Below are positions 1 through 7,128 of a stretch of DNA of 64,000 nt, in pieces; the first letter of the stretch is position 1; every line of letters starts with the position of its first letter. The stretch lies in assembly GCF_007097395.1 (NCBI RefSeq), contig NZ_VKDC01000008.1:124001-188000 (forward strand). The letters are read 5' to 3'. The position numbers were made by a program, and so were the translations under genes. Origin of the DNA: Fulvivirga sp. M361 (lineage in GTDB: Bacteria > Bacteroidota > Bacteroidia > Cytophagales > Cyclobacteriaceae). The notes below the pieces were generated by a model. It worked only from the letters and a program-made list of their open reading frames with translations. It was not told the origin of the DNA and did not search any database.

Positions 1-503
1 ACGGTCCCTGCGCAAATCAATTTTATAGGCCAGCCATAACGCCAGTGTGGTTGAACTTTCTTCTTTTTTGACATTGCATCCAGTGAGAGTGAATCTGCTG
101 CCGAAACCAACCCGATGATAAATACATGTAATACAAGTGCTATACGGCTATGATAGATCATGGTCCAGGAGTTCCTGTAGCTCAGTATGAATAGCAAAAA
201 GAGGGCAAACAACGGCCCCGTCCACTTGTACTTCCAGCCCAACGTGTAAGAAATACAAAGTCCGACGCCAACAGCTAATATCAAGGTAAACACAGCCGGG
301 GGTAATGGTTCGCTGAATATATTCGCCAGGCCTACCGGTTCAAACATAGAAAGATCTGAACGGGATATTTTTTTCATCATGTCGAACCTGGTCAAAAGAT
401 ACCATAAGGAGAAGCCTCCGGTACTGATCCTTAAAATTGCCAATCGGTTAGCAGGGGCCGGGTCGAACCAGAATTTTTCGATTTTCAATAGTAAGTCTTT
501 CAT
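1..503 (-). CDS. HTTM-type integral membrane protein (5' part only; gene runs off the window)
   Basis: An open frame starts at an ATG ending at 503 and stays open to base 1, giving 167 visible residues. It begins MKDLLLKIEKFWFDPAPANR, followed by hydrophobic segments at about residues 70-88, 96-109 and 120-136. The start with F-x-P-x-x-x-x-RLAILRI and the later YGWPIKL stretch match the HTTM (vitamin K-dependent carboxylase-like) membrane family as I know it in Bacteroidota; the rest of the protein is not visible. Its start codon overlaps the stop of the preceding gene in an ATGA, so the two are translationally coupled. The family call is from partial sequence; activity is unknown. Confidence 0.7.
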   Translation of the reverse strand, partial: MKDLLLKIEKFWFDPAPANRLAILRISTGGFSLWYLLTRFDMMKKISRSDLSMFEPVGLANIFSEPLPPAVFTLILAVGVGLCISYTLGWKYKWTGPLFALFLLFILSYRNSWTMIYHSRIALVLHVFIIGLVSAADSLSLDAMSKKKKVQPHWRYGWPIKLICAGT

Positions 504-961
504 TTTCTTTCGATGTTTTGACGGCTATAAACTTTTTCTTTAAGTGGCTCCTTTTTCTTTGTCAGAAAATAATCCTCAAGATGATAGCGCCCCTTTACCA
601 TTTCCACTTGTACAATCTGCGTCAGCGGCTCTCGTTTTGAACGTGCCAGACGTTTTGCTACTTCCATGGTCAGATCGTCATGTTTGCCGGTTTTTGCACT
701 TTTTCTTACTTGCCTGCGTACTTGATTAAAGCCTCCTGTACCCAGGTATTTGTAAGGAATAGTGTGCCGGTTTCCGGTAGCATCATAACCTACAAAGTAG
801 GTAAAAGAGTAAGTAGGTTTTCTTTTATGAGAAAACATAGGGTAATAGGACAGGGGGAACTCGTCCTTTGGTTTTTCCTGCCAGTTTTCCCGGACAGGCC
901 AGAAAAGGGCAAGGGTCACCGCCAAGCTAAAGACAACTGCTAATGGTTTTTTTTCAATCAT
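500..961 (-). CDS. Conserved membrane-anchored protein, partner of the HTTM gene
   Basis: 153 residues with one N-terminal membrane segment (about 8-23), then a soluble basic region. The motif SYYPMFS at about residues 38-44 is characteristic of small proteins encoded directly before HTTM genes in Bacteroidota. The stop overlaps the HTTM start by four bases (ATGA), so the pair very probably forms one transcript and may act together. No catalytic motif is visible. The C-terminal half is rich in Lys and Arg and is probably cytoplasmic or periplasmic depending on topology. Function unknown. Confidence 0.7.
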   Translation of the reverse strand: MIEKKPLAVVFSLAVTLALFWPVRENWQEKPKDEFPLSYYPMFSHKRKPTYSFTYFVGYDATGNRHTIPYKYLGTGGFNQVRRQVRKSAKTGKHDDLTMEVAKRLARSKREPLTQIVQVEMVKGRYHLEDYFLTKKKEPLKEKVYSRQNIERK

Positions 962-1239
962 AATAATTGAGTATATATTTAGTTTAATGGTTCTACTTGT
1001 TAAATAAGTAGTATTACTATTAAGTCGATTCAGAGAGTAGACTTGTAACCTTGTTCGGCTATTTTTTTAAAAAAAACAGAAGCTTTAAATGGAGCACGAA
1101 CTGCACTGATTAACAGCAAGTTCATGTTAGGCGCTGTGATATTAATCCAGGAGACTCTGCGCCAGAATAAGTAATAAGGTAAGACAACAACAGATCATAG
1201 GAGTAGTATAGTTACATTATGGGAAAATGTATTATGTGT

Positions 1240-2007
1240 TCAGTTTTTCAACTTAAGCATTTTCAAATCAAGCATATCCTCACTGGAAACATTGCAGCGA
1301 TATATATGTGAAGGATTATTTTTAATGGCTTTAAACAATACCAATGCTTCATCAATATTCCTGTTATTCAAATAAGCCAGGGCCAGGTAGTAATCAGATT
1401 CCTGCTCAAAATCCTGTGTCCCGTTACGCTTATTTTCCTTTTTTAGTTCATTGAAAGTTTTCACGGCCTGATCATATTCAGCCTCTTTGAGGAAAGAAAC
1501 GCCTGTAAGAAAGTAGTCCCGCGACGTTTTATTATCTAACTGCTGAAAATAAGCCATGACATCTGCATATCTCCCGCTGATATAAAGTGAATCCAGGTGC
1601 GCATATTCCACATCAGAAGACCGGGTGATGGGTAAGTTGTATTCCGTATATAGCTGGCTGTATATGTCTGAAGAATTTACCATGGAAAAACGAACGACAC
1701 TATAACACACCATAAGCGCCAGCAATCCCGCTGCTATTCTCATGCCCCAGGTAGTTAAACTGACCGTTTTTATTTTGTGGTAAGGCTGATCCTGGTTTAA
1801 AAACCTATGGTTAGCCATTTTAACTTCTTCACGGATAGACGATCTTGTAGTAACTTCCACAGACATCTTAAAAAGATCAAATTCATTTTGAAGGTCCGGG
1901 TTCTCATTCAGCTCTGCTTCCAGCAGTTGCTGCTCACCTGGCTCCATATTGCCTTTCAGAAGGCTATCAAATCTTTCATAATAGGTTAAGGCTTTGTTAT
2001 CTTCCAT
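1240..2007 (-). CDS. Putative anti-sigma factor with TPR-like C-terminus
   Basis: 255 residues. Residues 1-75 are acidic and helical, resembling the cytoplasmic sigma-binding region of Bacteroidota anti-sigma proteins (ERFDSLLKGNM, then EAELNENPDL). A single membrane segment lies at about residues 88-104. The periplasmic part (about 135-240) has helical repeats of TPR type (DYFLTGVSFLKEAEYDQAV; DYYLALAYLNNRNIDEALVL). The start overlaps the end of the upstream sigma-factor gene by 11 bases, so the two are co-transcribed. By position and architecture I infer that it holds the ECF factor inactive and that the TPR part senses an envelope partner. No FecR or zinc-finger motif is visible. Confidence 0.65.
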   Translation of the reverse strand: MEDNKALTYYERFDSLLKGNMEPGEQQLLEAELNENPDLQNEFDLFKMSVEVTTRSSIREEVKMANHRFLNQDQPYHKIKTVSLTTWGMRIAAGLLALMVCYSVVRFSMVNSSDIYSQLYTEYNLPITRSSDVEYAHLDSLYISGRYADVMAYFQQLDNKTSRDYFLTGVSFLKEAEYDQAVKTFNELKKENKRNGTQDFEQESDYYLALAYLNNRNIDEALVLFKAIKNNPSHIYRCNVSSEDMLDLKMLKLKN

Positions 2008-2623
2008 GTTCCAATGCGCTTTTTAGGTTTTGATATAATGCCGGTGAGGCTTCTATCCTCTTGATCAACTCTCGCTGACATTTGTATTTCTTGTTCCGTA
2101 ACACTTGCTCGTTCTCGTAGTCTACATGTTCGAGGATCTCCCGCATTGGCAAGTCTTTAAAATAAAAAAGAGTGAGTATCTTTTTACAAACTTCTCCCAG
2201 GCTTTCAAAAAGGTTAGAGACAAACTTTAGTCCTTCCGAGTACTCCAGGTAATCAGTAACATCTTTTTCCAGATCATCTTTCTGATCTTCAAAATAAGTA
2301 TCTCTTTTTAAGGCGCTACTTCTTTTCCGTGCTTCCGAAAACCACATATTCCGGGTAAGCGTGTATAGAAATGATCTGACACTGGCTTCCTTTCGATATT
2401 TCTCTTTTCTGACCAAATCAATAAATGCTACAAATACTTCCTGCATGATGTCCTGAGCATCTTCTTCATTGCCATTATTAGAAAGTATGATAGTCTTCAA
2501 CATTTCAAAGTAGTTTCTATACATGAAATCCAGCACTTTACTGATTTCCCGGTTATTTTGGATGGATGAAATGATCTCCTCATCGGAAAATCCCCTTTCC
2601 ACCTTCATGCTCTCCTTATTCAT
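1997..2623 (-). CDS. ECF-type RNA polymerase sigma factor
   Basis: 208 residues with sigma-70 region 2 at about 25-95: the DAQDIMQEVFVAF helix that binds core polymerase, and a -10-recognition helix ending RNMWFSEARKR. Region 4 is at about 140-195 (KKILTLFYFKDLPMREILEH, then a helix with KKYKCQRELIKRI), with a weak HTH. Length fits the ECF family (about 170-210). It is co-transcribed with, and overlaps, the putative anti-sigma gene. It is divergent from the ParA-like gene, leaving about 195 bases for both promoters. Target genes cannot be told from the window. Confidence 0.85.
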   Translation of the reverse strand: MNKESMKVERGFSDEEIISSIQNNREISKVLDFMYRNYFEMLKTIILSNNGNEEDAQDIMQEVFVAFIDLVRKEKYRKEASVRSFLYTLTRNMWFSEARKRSSALKRDTYFEDQKDDLEKDVTDYLEYSEGLKFVSNLFESLGEVCKKILTLFYFKDLPMREILEHVDYENEQVLRNKKYKCQRELIKRIEASPALYQNLKSALEHGR

Positions 2624-2763
2624 TAGTCGAAGTCAATTAATTTTTTGTAACCTAATTGTCAATATTTTTCCAACAATAACCCAACTATGACTACTTCAGT
2701 ACAGGATGCTACGTTAAAACACCTATTATTTGAACTAGAAATTTACGCATAAAACTCGATTGA

Positions 2764-2790
2764 TTGCCAAGCGATTTGGTTGGTACTTTG
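2764..2790 (+). promoter_or_regulatory. Candidate Bacteroidota-type promoter for the ParA-like gene
   Basis: TTG at 2764-2766 and TACTTTG at 2784-2790 resemble the Bacteroidota -33/-7 pair (TTG, TAnnTTTG), though the -7 element is one base shorter than consensus. It lies about 30 bases before the ATG at 2819, which favours that start over the longer TTG-initiated frame beginning at 2780. Confidence 0.3.
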
Positions 2791-2818
2791 TACTGTATCA
2801 TTTAAAACGGAAGAAGCG

Positions 2819-3532
2819 ATGAGATTAGCAGTTGTAAATTTAGAAGATAAAAACGATCAGTTTAGTGCAGCATTAAGTATAGCCAGATCGTTGGTCAAAG
2901 AAAATGAAAGTGTATTATTGGTTGATTTAGATCCTCAAGCATACATTACAAGAACATTAAATATAGTAGATCCGGAAAAAACAATCAATGATGTTTTGAG
3001 CTGGGAAGCAAAACTGGAAGATACCTTCATGGAAGCTGAAGGCCTTACTATTGTACCGGCGGATATCCAATTGTCATTATTAAATATCTCTCTGGCATGG
3101 TCAGACCAACGTGAAATTTACTTGAAAACGGCATTGGATATGCTTTCGGAAAACTTCGATCATATCATTATCGATTGCCCGGGCTCTTTATCCTTTCTGA
3201 CGATCAACTCACTGTATGCCTGCGATATGGCTATCATTCCTACTGTGCGCAATTCATGGAACAAAGATCACATGAATGAAGTGGAATTAATGTCTCTAAA
3301 TGCGTGCGAGGAGCTGGTAGGTACAAAAGTAGTTTCAATGGATAATAGTTCAAATATTTTAAATGACCTGTCCAGTCACTTTATCAACAATAACAAGGTA
3401 GTAATACTCAATAATGCGGATAAAGAAACTCTTGAGGAAGTACCGGTATATTCTAATCGTACATCCTCACACAATTATTCCAAAATGGCTGTTATGCAGG
3501 AAATTAAGAACTATACAATACATTTAAATTAG
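2819..3532 (+). CDS. ParA/MinD-like protein without a P-loop (pseudo-ATPase)
   Basis: 237 residues from the ATG at 2819; an in-frame TTG at 2780 is possible but less likely. The fold signature is clear: an N-terminal strand AVVN, the Walker A' strand VLLVDLDPQA, and a Walker B-like strand HIIIDCPGS followed by AIIPT. The deviant Walker A that should follow AVVN (KGGVGKTT in ParA) aligns without a gap to EDKNDQFS, so both lysines and all glycines are gone. ATP binding by the usual mechanism is therefore not expected. No parB or replication gene lies nearby; the neighbour is a divergent sigma factor. Possible roles are a scaffold or a regulator. The degenerate motif is seen directly; the loss of activity is inferred. 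Confidence 0.75.
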   Translation: MRLAVVNLEDKNDQFSAALSIARSLVKENESVLLVDLDPQAYITRTLNIVDPEKTINDVLSWEAKLEDTFMEAEGLTIVPADIQLSLLNISLAWSDQREIYLKTALDMLSENFDHIIIDCPGSLSFLTINSLYACDMAIIPTVRNSWNKDHMNEVELMSLNACEELVGTKVVSMDNSSNILNDLSSHFINNNKVVILNNADKETLEEVPVYSNRTSSHNYSKMAVMQEIKNYTIHLN

Positions 3533-3625
3533 TCAACAGAGTTTGTTCACTTAACTTACCACACTTATTTGAAGTTGATGAACTTACTCAATATCCGGTA
3601 ATTTTTTACATCGTTCCGGAGTTTA

Positions 3626-3994
3626 TCAGCCCTTTCTGTGCATCCATACCCAGGCAATCAATAATGGGTGGATGATCACCAACCTCAACCATGCCACCCA
3701 CAGTGGCACACATAATCCACTCTCCACACATCCTCCCACCTGGATGAAATAAACATGGGACGGTATAAAAAGGATGAGTAAAAAGATCAGGGCATAAGCA
3801 GCATCATTTCTTACTTTACTCCATATCAAGCCCAGTCCAAGTATTACCTCCAGTATGCCGGAAATAACATTAATGACTTTTGGAAAAGGTAGATAAGGAG
3901 GAATAAGCGGGTAATAGAAAGCGGGGTCTCTGAAATGATTTAAGCCTGCCAGCACAAAAAAGGCGATCAACAGGTAAAAGCTAATTTTTTTCAT
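3626..3994 (-). CDS. DoxX-like small membrane protein
   Basis: 122 residues from the ATG ending at 3994 (MKKISFYLL). A longer frame reaches 4060 but lies inside the preceding gene. There are about four membrane helices. The early GLNHFRDPAFY and the middle SGILEVILGLGLI are typical of the DoxX/DoxD-like family seen next to redox or membrane genes. The start overlaps the stop of the upstream gene in ATGA, which supports this start and coupling. The two cysteines (GGCVESGLC) fall in a loop between helices. Function beyond the family name is unknown. Confidence 0.7.
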   Translation of the reverse strand: MKKISFYLLIAFFVLAGLNHFRDPAFYYPLIPPYLPFPKVINVISGILEVILGLGLIWSKVRNDAAYALIFLLILFIPSHVYFIQVGGCVESGLCVPLWVAWLRLVIIHPLLIAWVWMHRKG

Positions 3995-4395
3995 ACCGTA
4001 AGTTTCCAATTTCTTTTCTGATGTACGGCCCGTAGTATTAAAGCAAAAGGTATCCACCATATGAGGTCGTTAGTGATAAGCGTATAGCCAAATTCTGCTG
4101 GTGCAGCTCCGGAAAAATAATTAATTACATATCCCATCGGTCCAAAAAGCTTGCCTAAAAAACCTACGGCTACAATAGGCCAATGTACCAACGGCGCATA
4201 ACTGGCCCACCAGTACCCGAGGCCATAAACACCAATTACCATCCCCATCCCCTGCCAGATCATCGGGTGATTGAGCGGGTCCATACCTGTTAACTCAAAG
4301 AAATGTTGTGGAAAAAGCACCACCCATGCTCCCCATAAGATATTGTAAAAAGCGGCTATTTTCAGCACGTAATTCATCCATTTTGAATCTTTCAT
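3991..4395 (-). CDS. Four-helix small membrane protein, unknown function
   Basis: 134 residues with about four hydrophobic helices (near 8-24, 45-64, 70-88, 106-124), rich in Trp, Gly and Tyr. It recalls short conserved membrane proteins of Bacteroidota with no known function. It lies immediately upstream of, and is coupled to, the DoxX-like gene and is divergent from the alpha/beta hydrolase, with only 49 bases between the two starts. No metal or catalytic motif is visible. Confidence 0.65.
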   Translation of the reverse strand: MKDSKWMNYVLKIAAFYNILWGAWVVLFPQHFFELTGMDPLNHPMIWQGMGMVIGVYGLGYWWASYAPLVHWPIVAVGFLGKLFGPMGYVINYFSGAAPAEFGYTLITNDLIWWIPFALILRAVHQKRNWKLTV

Positions 4396-4444
4396 AGTCC
4401 AGGTTTAATGCTACACTTTCTCATTAACCTTAAAACATCGACCA

Positions 4445-5293
4445 ATGTCTTTTGTTAAGGCCTTAGTGTTATATTATGAAACCCGTAAGACAGATCACCA
4501 AAAGCCCTGGGTGGTATTTTTACATGGCGCTGGTGGCAGCATAAAAACCTGGTCATACCAGGTATCACATTTTACTGCCCATTTCAATCTGATACTGATC
4601 GACCTTCGGGATCATGGCAGATCAAAGAACATCGTCCCGGAAGTTGATCGTTACCATTTTTCTATTATCACGGAAGATATCAAGTGTGTACTTGATAATG
4701 AGGGCATTACCAAAGCACATTTCATCACATTGTCATTTGGTAGCGTACTGTTACAAGACTTATATATGCGTTACCCCTACCTGGTAGATCGTATCGTTAT
4801 TGCCGGTGGTATATTTAAGGGGAATTTCTTTATACGTTCGTTTGTGCAACTGGCCCGGTTGCTAAATGTATTCCTGAACTTCTCTACTATGTACAGGCTC
4901 TTCTCATACCTTTTGATGCCTCGTAAACATCATACACTGTCCAGGCGCATATACCAACGGCAGGCATCAAAACTCACCCAGGAAGAATATATGAAATGGG
5001 TAGAGTTATATGCTGAGTTTTTCAGACTACTTCGCCTCTTTTACCGCCAAAAACTAGCGGTAGAAACCCTTGTAGTTATGGGAGAACAGGATTATGTCTT
5101 TCTGAAGGCTGCACGTTCCTTTACAGCAAGGCAGCAAGATGCTATATTAAAAGTAGTCCCAAATGCGGGTCACATTGTTAACATTGACGCTGCATTGGCA
5201 TTCAATGAATTAGCCATCCCTTTTTTACAAGAGGTCCATCAAAAAAACAGCGCTCCAGAGCACAGTACGAGGCCAGTTCCACCAGATCAATGA
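4445..5293 (+). CDS. Alpha/beta hydrolase
   Basis: 282 residues. Landmarks of the alpha/beta hydrolase fold are in order: oxyanion region VVFLHGAGGS (about 23-32), LIDLRDHGRSK, a nucleophile elbow TLSFGS (the usual first Gly of GxSxG is Thr) near residue 98, an acid in MGEQDYVF, and the histidine in NAGHIVN. A hydrophobic lid insert lies at about 130-165. No signal peptide is seen, so it is cytoplasmic. The substrate is unknown. The last 69 bases overlap the end of the convergent gene on the other strand, so the C-terminal tail (Pro/Ser-rich) may be dispensable. Confidence 0.8.
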   Translation: MSFVKALVLYYETRKTDHQKPWVVFLHGAGGSIKTWSYQVSHFTAHFNLILIDLRDHGRSKNIVPEVDRYHFSIITEDIKCVLDNEGITKAHFITLSFGSVLLQDLYMRYPYLVDRIVIAGGIFKGNFFIRSFVQLARLLNVFLNFSTMYRLFSYLLMPRKHHTLSRRIYQRQASKLTQEEYMKWVELYAEFFRLLRLFYRQKLAVETLVVMGEQDYVFLKAARSFTARQQDAILKVVPNAGHIVNIDAALAFNELAIPFLQEVHQKNSAPEHSTRPVPPDQ

Positions 5294-5617
5294 TTTGATG
5301 CATTCCGGGGTATTCTCATTACGATCAATTTGAGCATGTAATGGAACGGCCCTGAAAAACGTGACACCCCATGCACCGGAAATCATACTTGCCTGAATAA
5401 TTCGCAAAATGGAGGGCTGCTGCCAAATGCCTATGGCATGAAAAGCTACCTGACTGAACATCAAAGGTATCACTATCACAGTTATCATCACTGTATATTT
5501 AGGATGCCACCGGCTAAGGCCCGTCTCATCAAAAAAATGAAAGGAGGGATAAACCACCAGCTGTACCATCCAGATAAGTATTACCAGGCCGAAGTCTATA
5601 ATGATTTGAAAAGACAT
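5225..5617 (-). CDS. Conserved small membrane protein, unknown function
   Basis: 130 residues with four hydrophobic helices. The N-terminal part IWMVQLVVYPSF and the C-terminal WNWPRTVLW match a conserved Bacteroidota membrane family without assigned function, possibly related to DUF1772-type proteins. The gene is convergent with the alpha/beta hydrolase and their 3' ends overlap by 69 bases. The real frame on this strand is supported by the hydrophobic pattern continuing right through the overlap. Confidence 0.6.
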   Translation of the reverse strand: MSFQIIIDFGLVILIWMVQLVVYPSFHFFDETGLSRWHPKYTVMITVIVIPLMFSQVAFHAIGIWQQPSILRIIQASMISGAWGVTFFRAVPLHAQIDRNENTPECIKSLIWWNWPRTVLWSAVFLMDLL

Positions 5618-5790
5618 ATGTATAAATTACTCCTAGCCTCCTAAACCAGTGACATTCTCATTTGTTCAGGATCAGGAAGATTTGAGATCATAAAACACGG
5701 CCGACACACATCACGGTTATTAATCAAAACACCACTCCAACCGGCCTTGGGCACAGAACGAAAAACAAATCCTTATTTTTTCAATTTCAT

Positions 5791-5829
5791 AATACTAATT
5801 ATTTTAGTATTTACTATTTTTGATAGTAA
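5791..5829. promoter_or_regulatory. Two tandem identical dyads, TACTA-N7-TAGTA (candidate operator)
   Basis: Two perfect inverted repeats with the same half-sites and spacer lie side by side. TACTA at 5793-5797 pairs with TAGTA at 5805-5809, and TACTA at 5812-5816 pairs with TAGTA at 5824-5828. The first extends to 8-bp arms (5791-5798 with 5804-5811) and the second to 7-bp arms (5811-5817 with 5823-5829). The 19-base offset is close to two helical turns. A promoter-like TATTTTTG (5815-5822) sits inside the second dyad, five bases from the next gene. This looks like a repressor site. The binding protein is unknown. Confidence 0.5.
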
Positions 5830-5833
5830 ATAG

Positions 5834-6178
5834 ATGAAGATTATGAAGTTACAGACTGGTATTTACAAAGTAAAACTTAAAACCCTCATTGAAGAATTCG
5901 CCATCCTACAGGTATATCATCGTGATCGAAAGACCTATTATAGGATTAACAACGGAATAGAGAATGATATTGACTGGCTTACTGAGCGGAACCCTTGCAT
6001 TGTGGTAAAGCAACTTAACCAGTTAAACGTGCAGACGGCTCGTATGGAAATTAAATTCAGAGATGATGAGGGAGACTATTACAGTTTCCCGGCATCAAAT
6101 GTGGATGTGATACGTCAGCTCTTTCAAACATTTCCGGAAGTGGCCAGAGCATTAGGATCAAAAATACGGGCCCGATAG
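5834..6178 (+). CDS. Small hypothetical protein behind a tandem operator
   Basis: 114 residues from ATG 5834; a second ATG at 5843 is equally plausible. There is no signal peptide or membrane segment. The sequence is a mix of beta and helical segments (VYHRDRKTYYRINNGIEND, MEIKFRDDEGDYYSFP) ending in a basic helix. I do not recognise the family. The two identical dyads directly upstream suggest tight control of this short gene, perhaps by its own product, but the protein shows no clear HTH. Confidence 0.55.
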   Translation: MKIMKLQTGIYKVKLKTLIEEFAILQVYHRDRKTYYRINNGIENDIDWLTERNPCIVVKQLNQLNVQTARMEIKFRDDEGDYYSFPASNVDVIRQLFQTFPEVARALGSKIRAR

Positions 6179-6245
6179 TGCCATGGGCTACCTATTAGAT
6201 CTGGCAATGTAACACCGAACCCCCAACCTACACCTTAATAACCTA

Positions 6246-6944
6246 GTGGAATTAATAAAAATAACGAATAAAGGCGCAACAGGAAATCTTTTCGTCGGAC
6301 ATGAAGAAGTCCTGTTTGTCGATTGGAATAATGGCAATAAAGAAGGTTTTTATGCTATTGATAAAAGCTTAGCACTTCGGCAAGTAGATAAAGTATATTT
6401 CGCATTAAACACGATTGGGGCACATTACCCGGTCATTGAAAATCAGCTCCCTTTTGCCATAGAAAACTATGTAACAACTCCTGGCCCTGACGGAGAGGTC
6501 TATTGTTCCTATTACCAGGAATCAAGCGTATACGGTTTTGATAAAACCGGTAAAAAGATCTTCGAATGGAAGGACCACATAGGGCAAGGTCATGCCTTGC
6601 ACGACATCAGATTCCAACCTCCGCATTTTCTATGGCTTGCTTTCCCTACCGGGCAAACAGTGACTAAACTTTCGTTGATCGATAAAAAAGAAACATTTCG
6701 CATTGGAAACTACAACTGGAATTATGATAGGTATGAACCGTTGAGTTATCCTGAAAGCTTGTGGATAGACGAACATTTCCTTTACATCCCTAACATGGGC
6801 AACCATAAGATCTACAAGCTGGATTTGAACAACTATCAATTAAGTGAAGAAGTAACATTAAATGAGCAGCCATGGCAATACCTCAAATGCACTATTGGAA
6901 CATTTATTGTGAGTGGAACAGGCATATACCAGGTAATTAATTAA
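6246..6944 (+). CDS. Hypothetical beta-propeller-like protein
   Basis: 232 residues from a GTG; no upstream ATG is available in frame and a stop precedes closely. No signal peptide is seen. Short repeats of strands with YGFDKTGKKIFEW, TKLSLIDKK, YIPNMGNHKIYKLDL and a final TGIYQV resemble blades of SMP-30/NHL-type propellers, but there are too few for a full propeller. A possible metal or ligand pocket cannot be assigned. It stands alone, with 67 and 184 intergenic bases on either side. Confidence 0.5.
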   Translation: MELIKITNKGATGNLFVGHEEVLFVDWNNGNKEGFYAIDKSLALRQVDKVYFALNTIGAHYPVIENQLPFAIENYVTTPGPDGEVYCSYYQESSVYGFDKTGKKIFEWKDHIGQGHALHDIRFQPPHFLWLAFPTGQTVTKLSLIDKKETFRIGNYNWNYDRYEPLSYPESLWIDEHFLYIPNMGNHKIYKLDLNNYQLSEEVTLNEQPWQYLKCTIGTFIVSGTGIYQVIN

Positions 6945-7128
6945 ACCTTTTACAAAACAAACCCGGATACTTGTTGCCATACTTATTAGGCACATGGGCG
7001 TACCGAACAGCAGGTAGCAAGTTAAACTCCTGACTTTTTTGACGATTAGATTTCAGGTGTTTATTCAAAAAAAACTCCCCAAGTTTATGGAATCCGGGTT
7101 TATTCTTCATCTATAAAAGAAAAAAATT

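Noticed and set aside
999-1019. TAGTATTACTA palindrome before the small HTTM-partner gene
   Set aside because: Short AT-rich palindrome of a size expected by chance, with a spacing unlike the tandem dyads at 5791-5829.
2780-2818. TTG start extending the ParA-like protein upstream by 13 residues
   Set aside because: The extension lies over a promoter-like element and does not align to ParA starts, which begin right at the ATG at 2819.
2819-3532. A chromosome- or plasmid-partition locus
   Set aside because: No parB, parS-like repeat or replication gene lies nearby, and the P-loop is lost.
3545-3583. Imperfect inverted repeat between the ParA-like and DoxX-like genes
   Set aside because: GTTCACTTAACTT and GAAGTTGATGAAC pair only with mismatches and have no T-run on either side, too weak to call a terminator.
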